Source of the DNA: Planotetraspora mira
Lineage (GTDB): Bacteria; Actinomycetota; Actinomycetes; Streptosporangiales; Streptosporangiaceae
Assembly: GCF_016863275.1 (NCBI RefSeq)
Contig: NZ_BOOO01000048.1
Coordinates: 1-64,000 of the forward strand
Direction: 5' to 3'
DNA length: 64,000 nucleotides
Position 1 is the stretch's first letter; each line of letters starts with the position of its first letter. A program made the position numbers and the translations under genes. Shown here piece after piece: positions 35,215-44,357 of this stretch. The notes under the pieces are model-generated. The model was not told where the DNA came from, searched no databases, and saw only the letters and a list, made by a program, of their open reading frames with translations.

Positions 35215-36696
35215 TCAATCCCGGGCGAGGAGAGATTCGCGGTCATCGATCTGCTCGGCCCGTGATGGCAGGCTGGTCCGGCGCAGGACGCTGAGGGCGA
35301 CGAGGACGGCGGCGACCAGGAGCACGGCGCCGAGCGTCAGGCCGAGCGCGTACCCGTCGTTGAGGGCCTCCGGCGTGACGGCCTGGCCGGTGCGGTCGTG
35401 CGCGACGGTGCCGAGGACGGCCAGCCCGAGCGAGGCACCGATCTGGCGTGAACTGTTGAGCAGGCCCGACGCGGTGCCGGTCTCGTTGAGCGCGACACCC
35501 GTCGTGCCGATGGAGACGACCTGGCCGAGGCAGAGCCCGAATCCGACGCTGGCGACGATCGACGGCCCCAGCACGTCGGTGATGAAGGCGCCGTCGGCGC
35601 TGATCAGGCCGAACCAGGCGAATCCGGCGGCAGTCAGCAGTCCGCCGCTGACCAGAAGGGTCCGCGGCGCGAAACGGTAACCGAGTTTGACGGCGAGTAC
35701 CGAGCCGGCGACCACGCCGAGGGCGAACGGCAGGAACTCGATCCCGGTCAGGGCCGGCCCGATCCCGAGCACTCGTTGCAGGTACAGCGACATGAAATAG
35801 AACGCCGACGACATCGCCGCACCGACGAGGAGGTTGTAGGCGTTCGCGCCGGCGACCGAGCGGTTGGCGAACAGGCCGAGCCGGATCAGCGGTTCGCGCG
35901 TGGTGGTCCGCTCGACGTAGATGAAGGCGGCCAGCAGCGCGGCGGCGACCGCCAGAGTCGTCAGGGTGACCGGGGAGGTCCACGCATACCGGTCGGTGCG
36001 GACGACGCCGAACACCAGCAGGGCCATGCCCGCCGTGGCCAGGACGGCACCCAGCACGTCCGGGCGGCCGTCGCGAACCGAGGACGGGTCGGCGGCGACG
36101 GCCCGCCAGACCAGGGCCAGCGCGCCGGCGGCCATCGGGACGCTGACGAACATCACCCATCGCCAGCTGGCGTACTGGGTGAGCAGGCCGCCGATCAGGA
36201 CGCCGAGGGCGCCCCCGGCGGCGTTCACCGCGGCCCATACGCCGAAAGCCCGGATGCGAGCCTTGCCCGTGGGAAACGTCGCGGTCAGCAGCGCCAGCGC
36301 GGCCGGCGCCAGCGCGGCGGCCCCGATGCCCTGTACGGCACGAGCGGCGACAAGATGGCCGGGTTCCTGGGCGAACCCGCCGACGAGTGAGGCGAGGCCG
36401 AACAGGCTGAGCCCGAGCAGCAGCATCCGCTTACGACCGTACCGGTCGGCGGCCTTGCCACCCAGGAGGAGCAGCCCGCCGAAGGTGAGCGCGTAAGCGT
36501 GGATCACCCAGGTCAGACCCACCGCGCTGAAACCGAGGCCGACAGCGATCTGCGGGAGTCCGACGTTCACGACCGACAGATCCAGCGACACCATGAACTG
36601 CACGACGGCCACCGCGGCGAGAATGAGCCCCGGCCGGGCACCCGAATCGACGACCACGCTTCCGCCCGCTGATCGTCCACCTACTGGCGTTCTCAT
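35215..36696 (-). CDS. MFS drug:H+ antiporter (DHA2, 14 helices)
   Basis: 493 residues. About fourteen membrane segments; motif A in the 2-3 loop is GGKAADRYGRKRMLLLGLSL and motif C-like ARAVQGIGAAALAPAALALL follows. VNVGLPQIAVGLGFSAVGLT (motif D1) near the start is typical of EmrB/QacA-type exporters. ATG 36696 has a weak ribosome site but begins at the expected family position; an upstream start at 36864 is unlikely. Substrate range unknown. An inverted repeat 43 bases upstream might be an operator. Confidence 0.87.
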   Translation of the reverse strand: MRTPVGGRSAGGSVVVDSGARPGLILAAVAVVQFMVSLDLSVVNVGLPQIAVGLGFSAVGLTWVIHAYALTFGGLLLLGGKAADRYGRKRMLLLGLSLFGLASLVGGFAQEPGHLVAARAVQGIGAAALAPAALALLTATFPTGKARIRAFGVWAAVNAAGGALGVLIGGLLTQYASWRWVMFVSVPMAAGALALVWRAVAADPSSVRDGRPDVLGAVLATAGMALLVFGVVRTDRYAWTSPVTLTTLAVAAALLAAFIYVERTTTREPLIRLGLFANRSVAGANAYNLLVGAAMSSAFYFMSLYLQRVLGIGPALTGIEFLPFALGVVAGSVLAVKLGYRFAPRTLLVSGGLLTAAGFAWFGLISADGAFITDVLGPSIVASVGFGLCLGQVVSIGTTGVALNETGTASGLLNSSRQIGASLGLAVLGTVAHDRTGQAVTPEALNDGYALGLTLGAVLLVAAVLVALSVLRRTSLPSRAEQIDDRESLLARD

Positions 36697-36738
36697 GACC
36701 GCAATCGTGGTCCAGCCGCTGTTCAGAGGCGTCCCACA

Positions 36739-36757
36739 AGCGGAGTCATCTTCCGCT
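36739..36757. promoter_or_regulatory. Short inverted repeat upstream of MFS gene
   Basis: AGCGGA (36739-36744) pairs with TCCGCT (36752-36757) around seven bases, 43 bases before the MFS start. Plausible operator, weakly supported. Confidence 0.3.
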
Positions 36758-36781
36758 ACCGCACCGGGATCAACGACTGGC

Positions 36782-36825
36782 CGGACTACGACGCCGGAAG
36801 TAGAACCGCGCGACGTCGTAGTCCG
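36782..36825 (-). terminator. Terminator after vWA gene
   Basis: CGGACTACGACG (36782-36793) and CGTCGTAGTCCG (36814-36825) pair perfectly across a 20-base loop, 58 bases beyond the vWA stop. Confidence 0.6.
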
Positions 36826-36882
36826 CCGGCGGGTGCCCCTGAGCCCGCGCCCGATCCAGTTCACGGACGGGGGCGCATGTGA

Positions 36883-38334
36883 TCAGCCGAGAGATCGGGC
36901 GCGGGCGATGAGATCCGCGAGATCGATCACGTCCGGATCCTCGGTGACCTCGGCCAGTCGCGCGGCGTGGGCCGACAGGTCCTCCAGCCCGAGTCCGAAA
37001 CGCTCGCCGCCGGCGCCCCAGCGCATGCGCAGCCGCTCGGCGAAGGCCGCGGCGACCACGTCCACCTGGAACCGAGGCCCAGTGGTGCCCCACAGGTCCG
37101 GCGACAGACCTGCCGTGTCCACCGAGCCGGTCAGCTCCGAGGGACGGCGGGTTTCCGGGTCGAGCCATCGGACGGTCGCCGTGGCGAGTTGCCCCACGGC
37201 CCCCGGCCGCAGCCGCACCCAGTAGAGCGCCGTGACGGCGTGGCCCGGGCCGACCTCTCCGCCGTCGCGGGAGTCGTCACGGAACTCCTCGGGCGAGAGC
37301 TCCCGGTTCTCGTACCCGATCAGCGCGTACGAGTCGACGACGCCCGGGTTGAACGCGACCTGCGCCTTGGCGTCGCGCGCCCGGACGTCGAGAGTGGCGG
37401 GCAACCGGTCGACGAACACCGTGCGCGCCTCGTCCAGGGAGCTGACGTAGACCGCCGCCCCGTCGCCGTTGTCAGCGAGTTGCTCCATCAGGTGGTCGCC
37501 GTACTCGCGCCCGACCCCCACGCACAGCAGGGTGACCTGTTTCCCCGCGTAGTCGCGGACCCGGCCCAAGATGCCCTGCCATTCGGTCTCCCCGGTGTTG
37601 GCCAGCCCGTCCGACAGCAGGATCACCCGGTTGGTCGCCATCGACCGGAACGCGCGCGACGCCTCCACGTAGCCGGTGACCAGTCCCTCTTCAAGGTTGG
37701 TCGAGCCGTCGGGGACGAGTTCCTCGATCGCGGAGTGGAGGTGCGAGCGCTCCGACACCGGGGTCATCGACGTGAGCAGCCGCGCCGAGCCGCTGAAGGA
37801 CACGATCGACACCTGGTCGCCCGGCATGAGCTGGTCGACGAGCGTGTGCAGGGCCCCGCGGACCAGGTCCAGGCGGCCGGCCTCCGCCATCGAGCCGGAC
37901 ACGTCCACCACGAAGGTCAGGTTGGCCGGCTTGCGTGCCGCGGACTCCGTTCGGCGTGTCTGCAGGCCGACGCGCACGATCGCGGCGCCGTTCGACCGGG
38001 CTCCGTCGACATGTACGGCGAAGCCGTCGTCGTCGGGCTCCGCGTAGTCCTGGCGGAACGCGTTGACGAACTCCTCGGTCCGCACCTGATCGGGCTCGGG
38101 CCACCGGCCCTCCTGGATGGCCCGGCGCGCGTAGCCGTACGACGCGGTGTCGACGTCGAGGGCGAATGTGGACAACTGCTGGTCGGTCACGTCCCGCTCG
38201 ACGGCATCCGCGGGCGCGGCCACCGTGGGGGCGTCACCCGGGGTCCCGGCGGAATTCGACGAGGTGGCCTGGCCGGCGCACGCGGAGCCCAGCAGGACCA
38301 GCGCGACGACGGCGGAGAGAACACGCGGTTTCAT
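36883..38334 (-). CDS. YfbK-like von Willebrand factor A lipoprotein
   Basis: 483 residues. Lipoprotein signal MKPRVLSAVVALVLLGSAC with Cys19 in the lipobox; then the N-terminal vWA-associated domain (STFALDVDTASYGYARRAIQ, EEFVNAFRQDY) and a vWA domain with the metal-binding MIDAS motif DVSGSM (144-149), plus ILLSDGLANTG. A C-terminal DUF3520-like region follows (LIGYENRELSPEEF). Surface vWA proteins mediate protein-protein contacts, often with a metal; partner unknown. Monocistronic, flanked by terminators on both sides. Confidence 0.87.
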   Translation of the reverse strand: MKPRVLSAVVALVLLGSACAGQATSSNSAGTPGDAPTVAAPADAVERDVTDQQLSTFALDVDTASYGYARRAIQEGRWPEPDQVRTEEFVNAFRQDYAEPDDDGFAVHVDGARSNGAAIVRVGLQTRRTESAARKPANLTFVVDVSGSMAEAGRLDLVRGALHTLVDQLMPGDQVSIVSFSGSARLLTSMTPVSERSHLHSAIEELVPDGSTNLEEGLVTGYVEASRAFRSMATNRVILLSDGLANTGETEWQGILGRVRDYAGKQVTLLCVGVGREYGDHLMEQLADNGDGAAVYVSSLDEARTVFVDRLPATLDVRARDAKAQVAFNPGVVDSYALIGYENRELSPEEFRDDSRDGGEVGPGHAVTALYWVRLRPGAVGQLATATVRWLDPETRRPSELTGSVDTAGLSPDLWGTTGPRFQVDVVAAAFAERLRMRWGAGGERFGLGLEDLSAHAARLAEVTEDPDVIDLADLIARARSLG

Positions 38335-38468
38335 GGAGTGCCTCCATTCGGGTTCACCCCCTTTAAGACGCAGTGCCGTACGGCGACGCTGGGCGCGTCA
38401 TCCAAGCGAGGGCAAAGCGTTCCCACCGCGTGATCAACCGACCCACGTCACGTGGCCGCGCTCGTGCA

Positions 38469-38501
38469 CGCCGGCACCCGCTGCAGCAGCAGGTGCCGGC
38501 G
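38469..38501 (-). terminator. Terminator after esterase gene
   Basis: CGCCGGCACC (38469-38478) and GGTGCCGGCG (38492-38501) pair perfectly, loop 13, 58 bases beyond the stop of the esterase gene. Confidence 0.6.
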
Positions 38502-38558
38502 CCTGGACCTGCGGGCGGCCGTGCACCGTCCCCGCGTCCCGGCGGATGGTGCACCCGT

Positions 38559-39743
38559 TCAGCGGGCTGAGTCGGGAGTGCGCTGCGGAGCAGCCAGGAC
38601 CCAGGCGGCGAAGGCTTCGACGCCGTCCACGACCGCCTCGAAGCGCGCGGAGTGGAACAGGTCGAAAGCGTGCTGCCCGCCGGGCAGTTCGGCGTAGACC
38701 ACGGTGCTGTCCGAGACGCGGCGCAGTTGGGCGACGAAGTTCCGGGCGCCCTCGACGGTCGCCAGCGCGTCCTTGGTGCCGTGGGCGATGAGGAACGGCG
38801 GCGCACCGGGGTTGAGGTACGCATACGGTTGGTTCGGGGACGGCGTTTCGTCGGGCTCCCCACCGAAGAAGTGGCCGTAGTAGCCATAGAGGCAGATCGC
38901 CCCGGTGACCGAGGTGTCGGCCGACTCGAATCCGGGCTGGAACACCGGGTCGTTCGGCGTGAGCGCGCACAGGGCCGCCAGGTTGGAGCCGGCGGAGCTG
39001 CCCGCGACGAACAGCCTCGACGGATCGGCGCCGTAGGCGGGGGCGTGCTCGCGGACCCAGGCGATGACCTTCTTGGCGTCGATCTGGTGGCCGGGAAAAG
39101 AGGTCTGGGGCCGCAGCCGGTAGTTGGCGCTGATGCACACCCACCCCTGGCCGGCGAGGCGGTACAGCAAGGGCCGCGCCTCGCGGTTCTTCGCTCCGCG
39201 GGTGAATCCGCCGCCGTGGAAGTAGACCAGGACCGGCGCGTTCTGCGGCGCGCCGCGGCGGCGGTAGATGTCGAGCAGATTCCGGCGGCCGGCGTCCCCG
39301 TAGCGGATGTTGGGGATCCGCTCCACGTTGCGCTGCCGCATCAAGCCCGGCAGCAGCAGGATGCGGGCCCAGGGCCGGTGGCGGCGCAGCGGTTTGTGCA
39401 CATGATCTCGCCAAGCGGTCCCCAGCCCCTGCTCAAGGGCGCGCCCGACCACCTGGTCCGTCCGCAGGCCCCGCCAGGCGGACACGGCCATCCCGGGGAT
39501 GGTGGCGAGGGCCACCGCGGCCGTCGCCTTGGCGCCCGGTGACTCGAGATCGCCCTGGGCCTCAGCCAGTGCCGTGGAGGCCAGCAGTGCCAAAATGCCC
39601 AGGAACGGCACCTCGTTGAGGGTCAGGCCGAACCAGAAGCTCATGCTCGCCAGTGGTCGGGGCCGGCGCGGCGCGACAACGGCGAAGAAGGTGCACCAGG
39701 CCAAAAGCGCCGTCGACGCCACGTATCCCAGCGGCATGGTCAT
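38559..39743 (-). CDS. Membrane-anchored HSL-family esterase
   Basis: 394 residues. Three N-terminal membrane segments (VASTALLAWCTFFAVVAP; VPFLGILALLASTALAEA; ATAAVALATIPGMAV) precede an alpha/beta-hydrolase with the oxyanion motif HGGGF (about 176-180) and nucleophile elbow GSSAGS (Ser about 250); Asp and His lie in HGTKDALATVEG and LPGGQHAFDLF. The plan resembles mycobacterial LipM/LipO-type enzymes. I chose ATG 39743, after GGGGG; MPLGYV two codons on is possible. Divergent from a TetR gene across a 16-base palindrome. Confidence 0.8.
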   Translation of the reverse strand: MTMPLGYVASTALLAWCTFFAVVAPRRPRPLASMSFWFGLTLNEVPFLGILALLASTALAEAQGDLESPGAKATAAVALATIPGMAVSAWRGLRTDQVVGRALEQGLGTAWRDHVHKPLRRHRPWARILLLPGLMRQRNVERIPNIRYGDAGRRNLLDIYRRRGAPQNAPVLVYFHGGGFTRGAKNREARPLLYRLAGQGWVCISANYRLRPQTSFPGHQIDAKKVIAWVREHAPAYGADPSRLFVAGSSAGSNLAALCALTPNDPVFQPGFESADTSVTGAICLYGYYGHFFGGEPDETPSPNQPYAYLNPGAPPFLIAHGTKDALATVEGARNFVAQLRRVSDSTVVYAELPGGQHAFDLFHSARFEAVVDGVEAFAAWVLAAPQRTPDSAR

Positions 39744-39790
39744 GATCGAACCCCCGTCAACTCTGGGAATCTGTCCCGGCAACAGATTGG

Positions 39791-39806
39791 GACGATACGT
39801 ATCGTC
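39791..39806. promoter_or_regulatory. Perfect 16-base palindrome, TetR operator
   Basis: GACGATACGTATCGTC is fully self-complementary and lies between the divergent esterase and tetR genes, 48 bases before the esterase ATG. Typical TetR dimer site. Confidence 0.75.
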
Positions 39807-39875
39807 TCGTCAGAGCATGCCGGGGAGCGTGTCCAGAGTCAATACGCGACGTTTCGTTTCGCCTACGATGAGGGC

Positions 39876-40508
39876 ATGTCCAAGGGGCCGAACGCGGCAC
39901 GCCGCAACGAGAGCAGCCGGCAGGCGATCCTCGCCGCCACCGAAGACCTCTGCCGCGAGAACGGCTACGGACGGCTGACCATCGAGGCCATCGCCGCCCG
40001 CGCAGGAGTGGGCAAGACGACCATCTACCGGTGGTGGCCATCCAAGGGCGCGGTCGTCCTGGAACTCCTCGACCAGGCCGCGACCCTCGCCTCCGCTCCC
40101 CCCGACACCGGCGATCTGGCCGCCGACCTGCGCACCCTGCTGACCGAGGTCATCGGCATCCTCACACCGGTGCACACCTCGCCCGCCACCGGGCTGATCG
40201 CCGAGGCGCTGCAGGACCCCGACCTCGCCCACGACCTTAGGGAACACCTCATCGAACCGCGCATCGCCGCGTTCAAGCAACGGCTTCGCCGGGCCCAGGA
40301 CGCCGGCCAGCTCTCCGCCGACGCCGACCTCGACGTCGCGCTCGACCTGCTGTACGGCCCGCTCTATCACCGCATGGCCCTTCATCTCGGCATGCCCGAC
40401 CCCGGCCACCTCGACTCCCTCGTCGCCCACGTCCTGCGCGCGCTCACCCCGCCACACCCCGCCGGCGTCCGCGAGCGGCGAAGGAAGTCGCAGACCGGCG
40501 TTTCATGA
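39876..40508 (+). CDS. TetR family regulator
   Basis: 210 residues. Helix-turn-helix IAARAGVGKTTIYRWWPSKG (38-57), with the W-W-P-S-K variant of a large actinomycete subgroup, and a TetR_C-like ligand domain. A -10-like TACGAT (39864-39869) ends six bases before the ATG, so the mRNA is probably leaderless. Opposite the membrane esterase and a 16-base palindrome, so it likely controls that gene and itself. Its TGA overlaps the end of the convergent WYL gene (40503-40508). Confidence 0.88.
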   Translation: MSKGPNAARRNESSRQAILAATEDLCRENGYGRLTIEAIAARAGVGKTTIYRWWPSKGAVVLELLDQAATLASAPPDTGDLAADLRTLLTEVIGILTPVHTSPATGLIAEALQDPDLAHDLREHLIEPRIAAFKQRLRRAQDAGQLSADADLDVALDLLYGPLYHRMALHLGMPDPGHLDSLVAHVLRALTPPHPAGVRERRRKSQTGVS

Positions 40509-41513
40509 GTGGTCGGTGACGGTCTGCGGGTCCGGCTCCGGTGAGATCGCTGCCCCGGCCGACAGCAGTCTCTCCGCCAGCGCGCGACAGCGCCTCCCGA
40601 GCTCCGGAGGGTCGAGCACCTCGAAGTCGTGCCCCAGCAGGAGCACGTGCATGAGCACGAAGTCGAGGCTGGCGGCGCCACTTTCCACCTCACAGAGCTC
40701 GTTCCCTCGCCGACGTACGACGGCCGCCGACGCCGGAATCTGCGCGCGCACCGTGTCGGCCGACGCGTGCACGAGGAAGCGCGCCTGGTGCGGGTAGACG
40801 CGGCTCGCCACACCCTCCTGCACGTACGTCGCCGCGTCGGGCGCGGCGCGCGGGCGGAAGCGCCTGGTCCGTGCGGACACATCGGTCATCCGGTCGACGC
40901 GGAAGCTGCGCCAGTCGGCGCGGTCGAGGTCGTAGGCGAGGAGGTACCACCGCCGGTCGGAGGCGACCAGGCGGTAGGGTTCGACCCGCCGCCGTCGCAC
41001 CTCGCTCCCGGAGGGGTAGCCGAAGGCGGCCTCGACCTGGTCGCGGCAGGCTCTGGCCAGCGTCATGAGCACCTTGGGGTCGACCGGCGTGCGGCCTCCG
41101 CCGAAGGACTCCACCGAGCCGATGAGCGCGCGCACCTCGTGTCGCAGCCGGGCGGGCAGCACCTGGTCGAGCTTGGACAGTGCGCGGAGCGCGGCGTCGC
41201 CGGTACCGGCGACCGCGCCGCCCGCGCCTGCGAGCAGCGAAACCGCAGTGGCGATCGCCTCCTCGTCGTCGAGAAGCAGTGGCGGCAGGTCCTGGCCCGG
41301 GCCGAGCCGGTAGCCGCCGCCGACACCCTGGCCGGCATGCACCCGATAGCCGAGCGTGCGCAGCCGCTCGACATCACGCCGTACCGTGCGCGGCGTGACC
41401 CCGAGCCGGTCGGCGAGCTCGGGCCCGGTCCAAACCTGGCGCTGCTGCAGCAGCCCTAGCAGGGTGAGCACGCGCTCCGTCGTGCCCCGCTCGTCACTGC
41501 TCGCCCCGTCCAT
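40503..41513 (-). CDS. HTH-WYL regulator (YafY type)
   Basis: 336 residues. N-terminal helix-turn-helix (VWTGPELADRLGVTPRTVRR, about 27-46), the linker GQGVGGGYRLGPG, WYL domain (DRRWYLLAYDLDRADWRSFR) and WCX tail. The start may be GTG 41522 or ATG 41513; the latter matches the family better. Divergent from a VOC gene with an 8-bp-arm dyad between them, the same module as at 7.6-9.1 kb but not a close duplicate. Overlaps the TetR gene tail to tail by six bases. Confidence 0.86.
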   Translation of the reverse strand: MDGASSDERGTTERVLTLLGLLQQRQVWTGPELADRLGVTPRTVRRDVERLRTLGYRVHAGQGVGGGYRLGPGQDLPPLLLDDEEAIATAVSLLAGAGGAVAGTGDAALRALSKLDQVLPARLRHEVRALIGSVESFGGGRTPVDPKVLMTLARACRDQVEAAFGYPSGSEVRRRRVEPYRLVASDRRWYLLAYDLDRADWRSFRVDRMTDVSARTRRFRPRAAPDAATYVQEGVASRVYPHQARFLVHASADTVRAQIPASAAVVRRRGNELCEVESGAASLDFVLMHVLLLGHDFEVLDPPELGRRCRALAERLLSAGAAISPEPDPQTVTDHS

Positions 41514-41533
41514 GCCGCCCACCCTGCCAGAGA

Positions 41534-41556
41534 TAGCGGACCGATTCTGTCCGCTA
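41534..41556. promoter_or_regulatory. Dyad between WYL and VOC genes
   Basis: TAGCGGAC (41534-41541) pairs with GTCCGCTA (41549-41556) across seven bases. An outer near-perfect pair (ACCCTGCCA at 41521 and TGTCAGGGT at 41561) extends the symmetry. It sits 20 bases before the WYL start and upstream of the VOC gene. Confidence 0.65.
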
Positions 41557-41658
41557 GGAGTGTCAGGGTGGCCCCATGGATGCAGACGTACTCGACTGGA
41601 ACCGGACGCTGCGCGACCTCGACCTGCACACGAAGCCCGCTACGAACGGAGCAACCCG

Positions 41659-42120
41659 ATGAGCCGCCATATCCAGGTCACCTTCGACGCCCACGACCCG
41701 CGGGCTCTGTCGACCTTCTGGCGCGACGTGCTGGGCTACGTCCACCCCGGCCCGCCCGGAGTCGACCTGCCCGAGGACGCCGACCCGCTGGCCGCGTGGG
41801 ACGACTTCCTCGCGCGGGTCGGCGTACCGGAGGAGCAGCGCAACACGAGGTCGGCCCTCGAGGACCCGGACGGGCACGGCCCACGGCTGTTCTTCCAGCA
41901 GGTGCCGGAGGACAAAATCGCCAAGAACCGCGTCCACCTCGACGTCCGCGCGGCCCCCGGACTGCAAGGAGAGGAGCGGATGGCGGCCTTGGAGGTCGAA
42001 TGCGACCGGCTCGTCGCGCTGGGAGCGACGCGGGTACGTCGCTACGAGCCCGCGCCCCCGATGAGCGCCGGCTTCATCGTGATGACCGACCCCGAGGGCA
42101 ACGAGTTCTGCCTGGACTGA
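41659..42120 (+). CDS. VOC family protein
   Basis: 153 residues. HIQVTFDAHDPRALSTFWRD with V-L-G-Y following is the first module; DKIAKNRVHLDVRAAPGLQG begins the second, and FIVMTDPEGNEFCLD ends it. This is the glyoxalase-like subgroup with WRD-LGY that is widespread and unassigned in actinomycetes. ACGGAG precedes the ATG. Divergent from the WYL regulator, its likely controller. Confidence 0.86.
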   Translation: MSRHIQVTFDAHDPRALSTFWRDVLGYVHPGPPGVDLPEDADPLAAWDDFLARVGVPEEQRNTRSALEDPDGHGPRLFFQQVPEDKIAKNRVHLDVRAAPGLQGEERMAALEVECDRLVALGATRVRRYEPAPPMSAGFIVMTDPEGNEFCLD

Positions 42121-42135
42121 CGCAGATCAGCGGTC

Positions 42136-42819
42136 TCAGCGTTCGCGGGCGCAGAGGTATGCGTCCAGGTCGGCGGCGCCCTTGAGCATGGCTCGGCCCC
42201 GGGCGGACAGGCGGGCCTGCCACTCGCGCAGGGTCGACTCCAGCGGGGCGACGCCTCCGGCGGAGCGGACCTGAGCGATCAGCGGGGCGATCTGCTCCAG
42301 GAGGTAGCCGCCCCGCCTGAGCTGGTGGGCCAGCCGGACGTCCCGTACGTCGGCCGCGCTGTAGATCCGGTAGCCCGTCTGCGGATCGCGGCGCGGCCGG
42401 ACCAGCCCGGCGTTCTCCCATTTGCGCAGGGTGGCAGGGCGGATGCCGAGCCTCCTGGCCAGGGGGCCGATGAACGTGTCGCCGCGCTCCTGCGGCATGG
42501 GCGCCAGATCGCGGAGCGCGGCTTCGACGGCCTGGAGAGTGCGGCGGTCGTCGAGCAGTTGGCCGTGACTCTCGTCGATGAGCCGCAGCGCGTCCTCGGT
42601 GGCGCCCCGGTTGACCGCCCGCATGATCGACGTGGCCGTCTGGTGCCCGTGCCCGGGCGCGAGGGCGAGGAAAGCGCGCAGGGATTGCGCGTGCAACGGT
42701 GTATAGGTGCGATAGCCGTGGACGGTGCGTTCGGCGGCGGGCAGGATGCCGGCGTCCTCGTAGTTTCTGATCGCCTGGGTGGACAGGCCGTGCTCGCGCG
42801 CCAGGTCCACTGGCCTCAT
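42136..42819 (-). CDS. Double-MerR regulator, TioE family
   Basis: 227 residues with two MerR-type DNA-binding modules in one chain: residues 1-70 (VDLAREHGLSTQAIRNYEDA, GYRTYTPLHAQSLRAFL) and 117-185 (IGPLARRLGIRPATLRKWEN, GYRIYSAADVRDVRLA). This duplicated arrangement is the TioE family, first noted in thiocoraline biosynthesis (from memory). Ligand unknown. Divergent from the erythromycin-esterase-like gene, 90 bases apart, so it probably controls it. Confidence 0.85.
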   Translation of the reverse strand: MRPVDLAREHGLSTQAIRNYEDAGILPAAERTVHGYRTYTPLHAQSLRAFLALAPGHGHQTATSIMRAVNRGATEDALRLIDESHGQLLDDRRTLQAVEAALRDLAPMPQERGDTFIGPLARRLGIRPATLRKWENAGLVRPRRDPQTGYRIYSAADVRDVRLAHQLRRGGYLLEQIAPLIAQVRSAGGVAPLESTLREWQARLSARGRAMLKGAADLDAYLCARER

Positions 42820-42909
42820 GGATGCATCACCGATTGAAGGTTTTCGTGCTGAAAGCGGGCATTCTCACGGCAAAGTTTACATCGAATGTTCAGCGATACC
42901 GTTGAAGGC

Positions 42910-44067
42910 ATGGACATCAAGGACACGGCCCGGCCGCTCGACGGCGCGGGCGTCTCGGCGTTCCTCCGGTCGCTTCCCGCTGAGCCCCTGCTGCTCGGCC
43001 TGGGCGAGGCCAGGCACTTCGTGGGAGAGCTGGGCGAGTTGCGCAACGAGATCTTCCGGCACCTGGTCGAGCACGAGGGCTACCGGTCGTTCGCCATCGA
43101 GAGCGACTGCCTCAGGGGTCTCGTGGTCGACGACTACATCGCGACGGGCGCGGGCACGCTCGACGACGTCATGGAGCGCGGCTTCAGCCACGGCTTCGGC
43201 GCGTCCCCGGCCAGCCGCGAACTCGTGCGCTGGATGCGCGCGTACAACGAGGAGCATGACGAAAAGCTCCGGTTCTTCGGCTTCGACGGCCCGCTGGAGT
43301 ACTGGGCCGAGAGCCCGCGCGAGGCGCTCACCGCTCTCTGCGCCCTCCTCGACGGCCCGTTGCCCTGCACCAGGGAGACCCTCGACGCGCTGCTCGGCCC
43401 GGACGACCGGTGGACGAACGAGGCCACGGTCATGGACCCGTCTCAGTCGATCGGCCAGTCCGCCGACGCCCAGCGGCTGCGGCTGCTCGCCGACGACCTG
43501 GTGACACTGCTCGACACTCAGATGCCGCGGCTGAGCGCGAAAGACAGGGAGCGGGCGGCGCTGTACGGGCGCACCGCCGTCGGCCTGCTCCGCTACCACT
43601 CCTCGATGGCCGACACGTCCCCGGCGCGGATAATGCGGCTGTCGGCCCTGCGGGACGCGATGATGGCCGCCAACCTGCGCGCCATCGCCGGGCAAGGCCC
43701 CGCCCTGGTCTTCTGCCACAACCTTCACCTGCAGCGGGACAAGAGCTTCATGCGGCTCGGCGACCTGCCGGTGGAGTGGTGGAGCGCAGGGGCGATCACC
43801 GAAGCGCACCTGGGCGACCGGTACGCCTTCCTGGCCTCCGCCTTCGGCACGGTCGGCGACGACACCCCGCCCACGGACACCGTCGAGGGCATCCTGTCCA
43901 CGCTCCCGTGGGACCGCTCCCTCATCGACGCCCGCCGCCTGGTCGAGGCCATCACGAAGCCCGCCCCGCGCGTCTCGCACGACTTCCGCTATTTCCCGCT
44001 GGACCCGGCCCAGCTCAACATGATCGACGGCGTCGTCTTCCTCAAGCAGGTTGTCAGCCTCGATTGA
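42910..44067 (+). CDS. Erythromycin esterase-like hydrolase
   Basis: 385 residues, Ere-type fold. LLGLGEARHFVGELGELRNE keeps the Glu and His that EreB uses to activate water (equivalent to E43 and H46, from memory), RSFAIESDCLRGLVVDDYIA carries the second acidic site, and ALVFCHNLHLQRDKSFMRLG gives the C-terminal histidine pair. EreA/B open the macrolactone ring; most chromosomal homologues act on unknown substrates. TTGAAGGC stands near ATG 42910. Divergent from the TioE-type MerR gene. Confidence 0.8.
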   Translation: MDIKDTARPLDGAGVSAFLRSLPAEPLLLGLGEARHFVGELGELRNEIFRHLVEHEGYRSFAIESDCLRGLVVDDYIATGAGTLDDVMERGFSHGFGASPASRELVRWMRAYNEEHDEKLRFFGFDGPLEYWAESPREALTALCALLDGPLPCTRETLDALLGPDDRWTNEATVMDPSQSIGQSADAQRLRLLADDLVTLLDTQMPRLSAKDRERAALYGRTAVGLLRYHSSMADTSPARIMRLSALRDAMMAANLRAIAGQGPALVFCHNLHLQRDKSFMRLGDLPVEWWSAGAITEAHLGDRYAFLASAFGTVGDDTPPTDTVEGILSTLPWDRSLIDARRLVEAITKPAPRVSHDFRYFPLDPAQLNMIDGVVFLKQVVSLD

Positions 44068-44189
44068 CAGGCGTGTGCCGGCCCCAGCACGATCTGCCGG
44101 CTTTCGTGCTGGGGGAGCCCGCCCCCCGGCTTCGCGATCTCCATCGCGTTCCTGGAGGCCTCGGGCATAGCGTTCACTCTCAATTCATT

Positions 44190-44310
44190 GCAACTCGAGA
44201 ACCGACGGTGTTGCATTACGTTTCAAGGCCATCGCAACGATTTTCTAGCTTTCACCTGCATAGATGATGAGTATGCGCAACGACTTTGTTGCCGTCTCCC
44301 TGAAAGCAAC
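44190..44310. repeat. Cluster of GCAAC/GTTGC half-sites
   Basis: Six copies of GCAAC or its complement lie at 44190, 44210, 44234, 44277, 44288 and 44306, in the A/T-rich stretch before the gene at 44358. Two inverted pairs (44277/44288 and 44288/44306) form small hairpins, and GTTTCC/GGAAAC (44316-44333) adds another dyad. Probably regulator half-sites. Confidence 0.45.
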
Positions 44311-44357
44311 GTAGCGTTTCCAATGTCGGAAACAACGAACGAGCACAGGAGAACATC

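Noticed and set aside
42820-42909. A MerR-activated promoter with a 19-20 base spacer
   Set aside because: TTGAAG and CATTCT can be placed 20 bases apart, but the -10 match is poor and no convincing dyad lies between.
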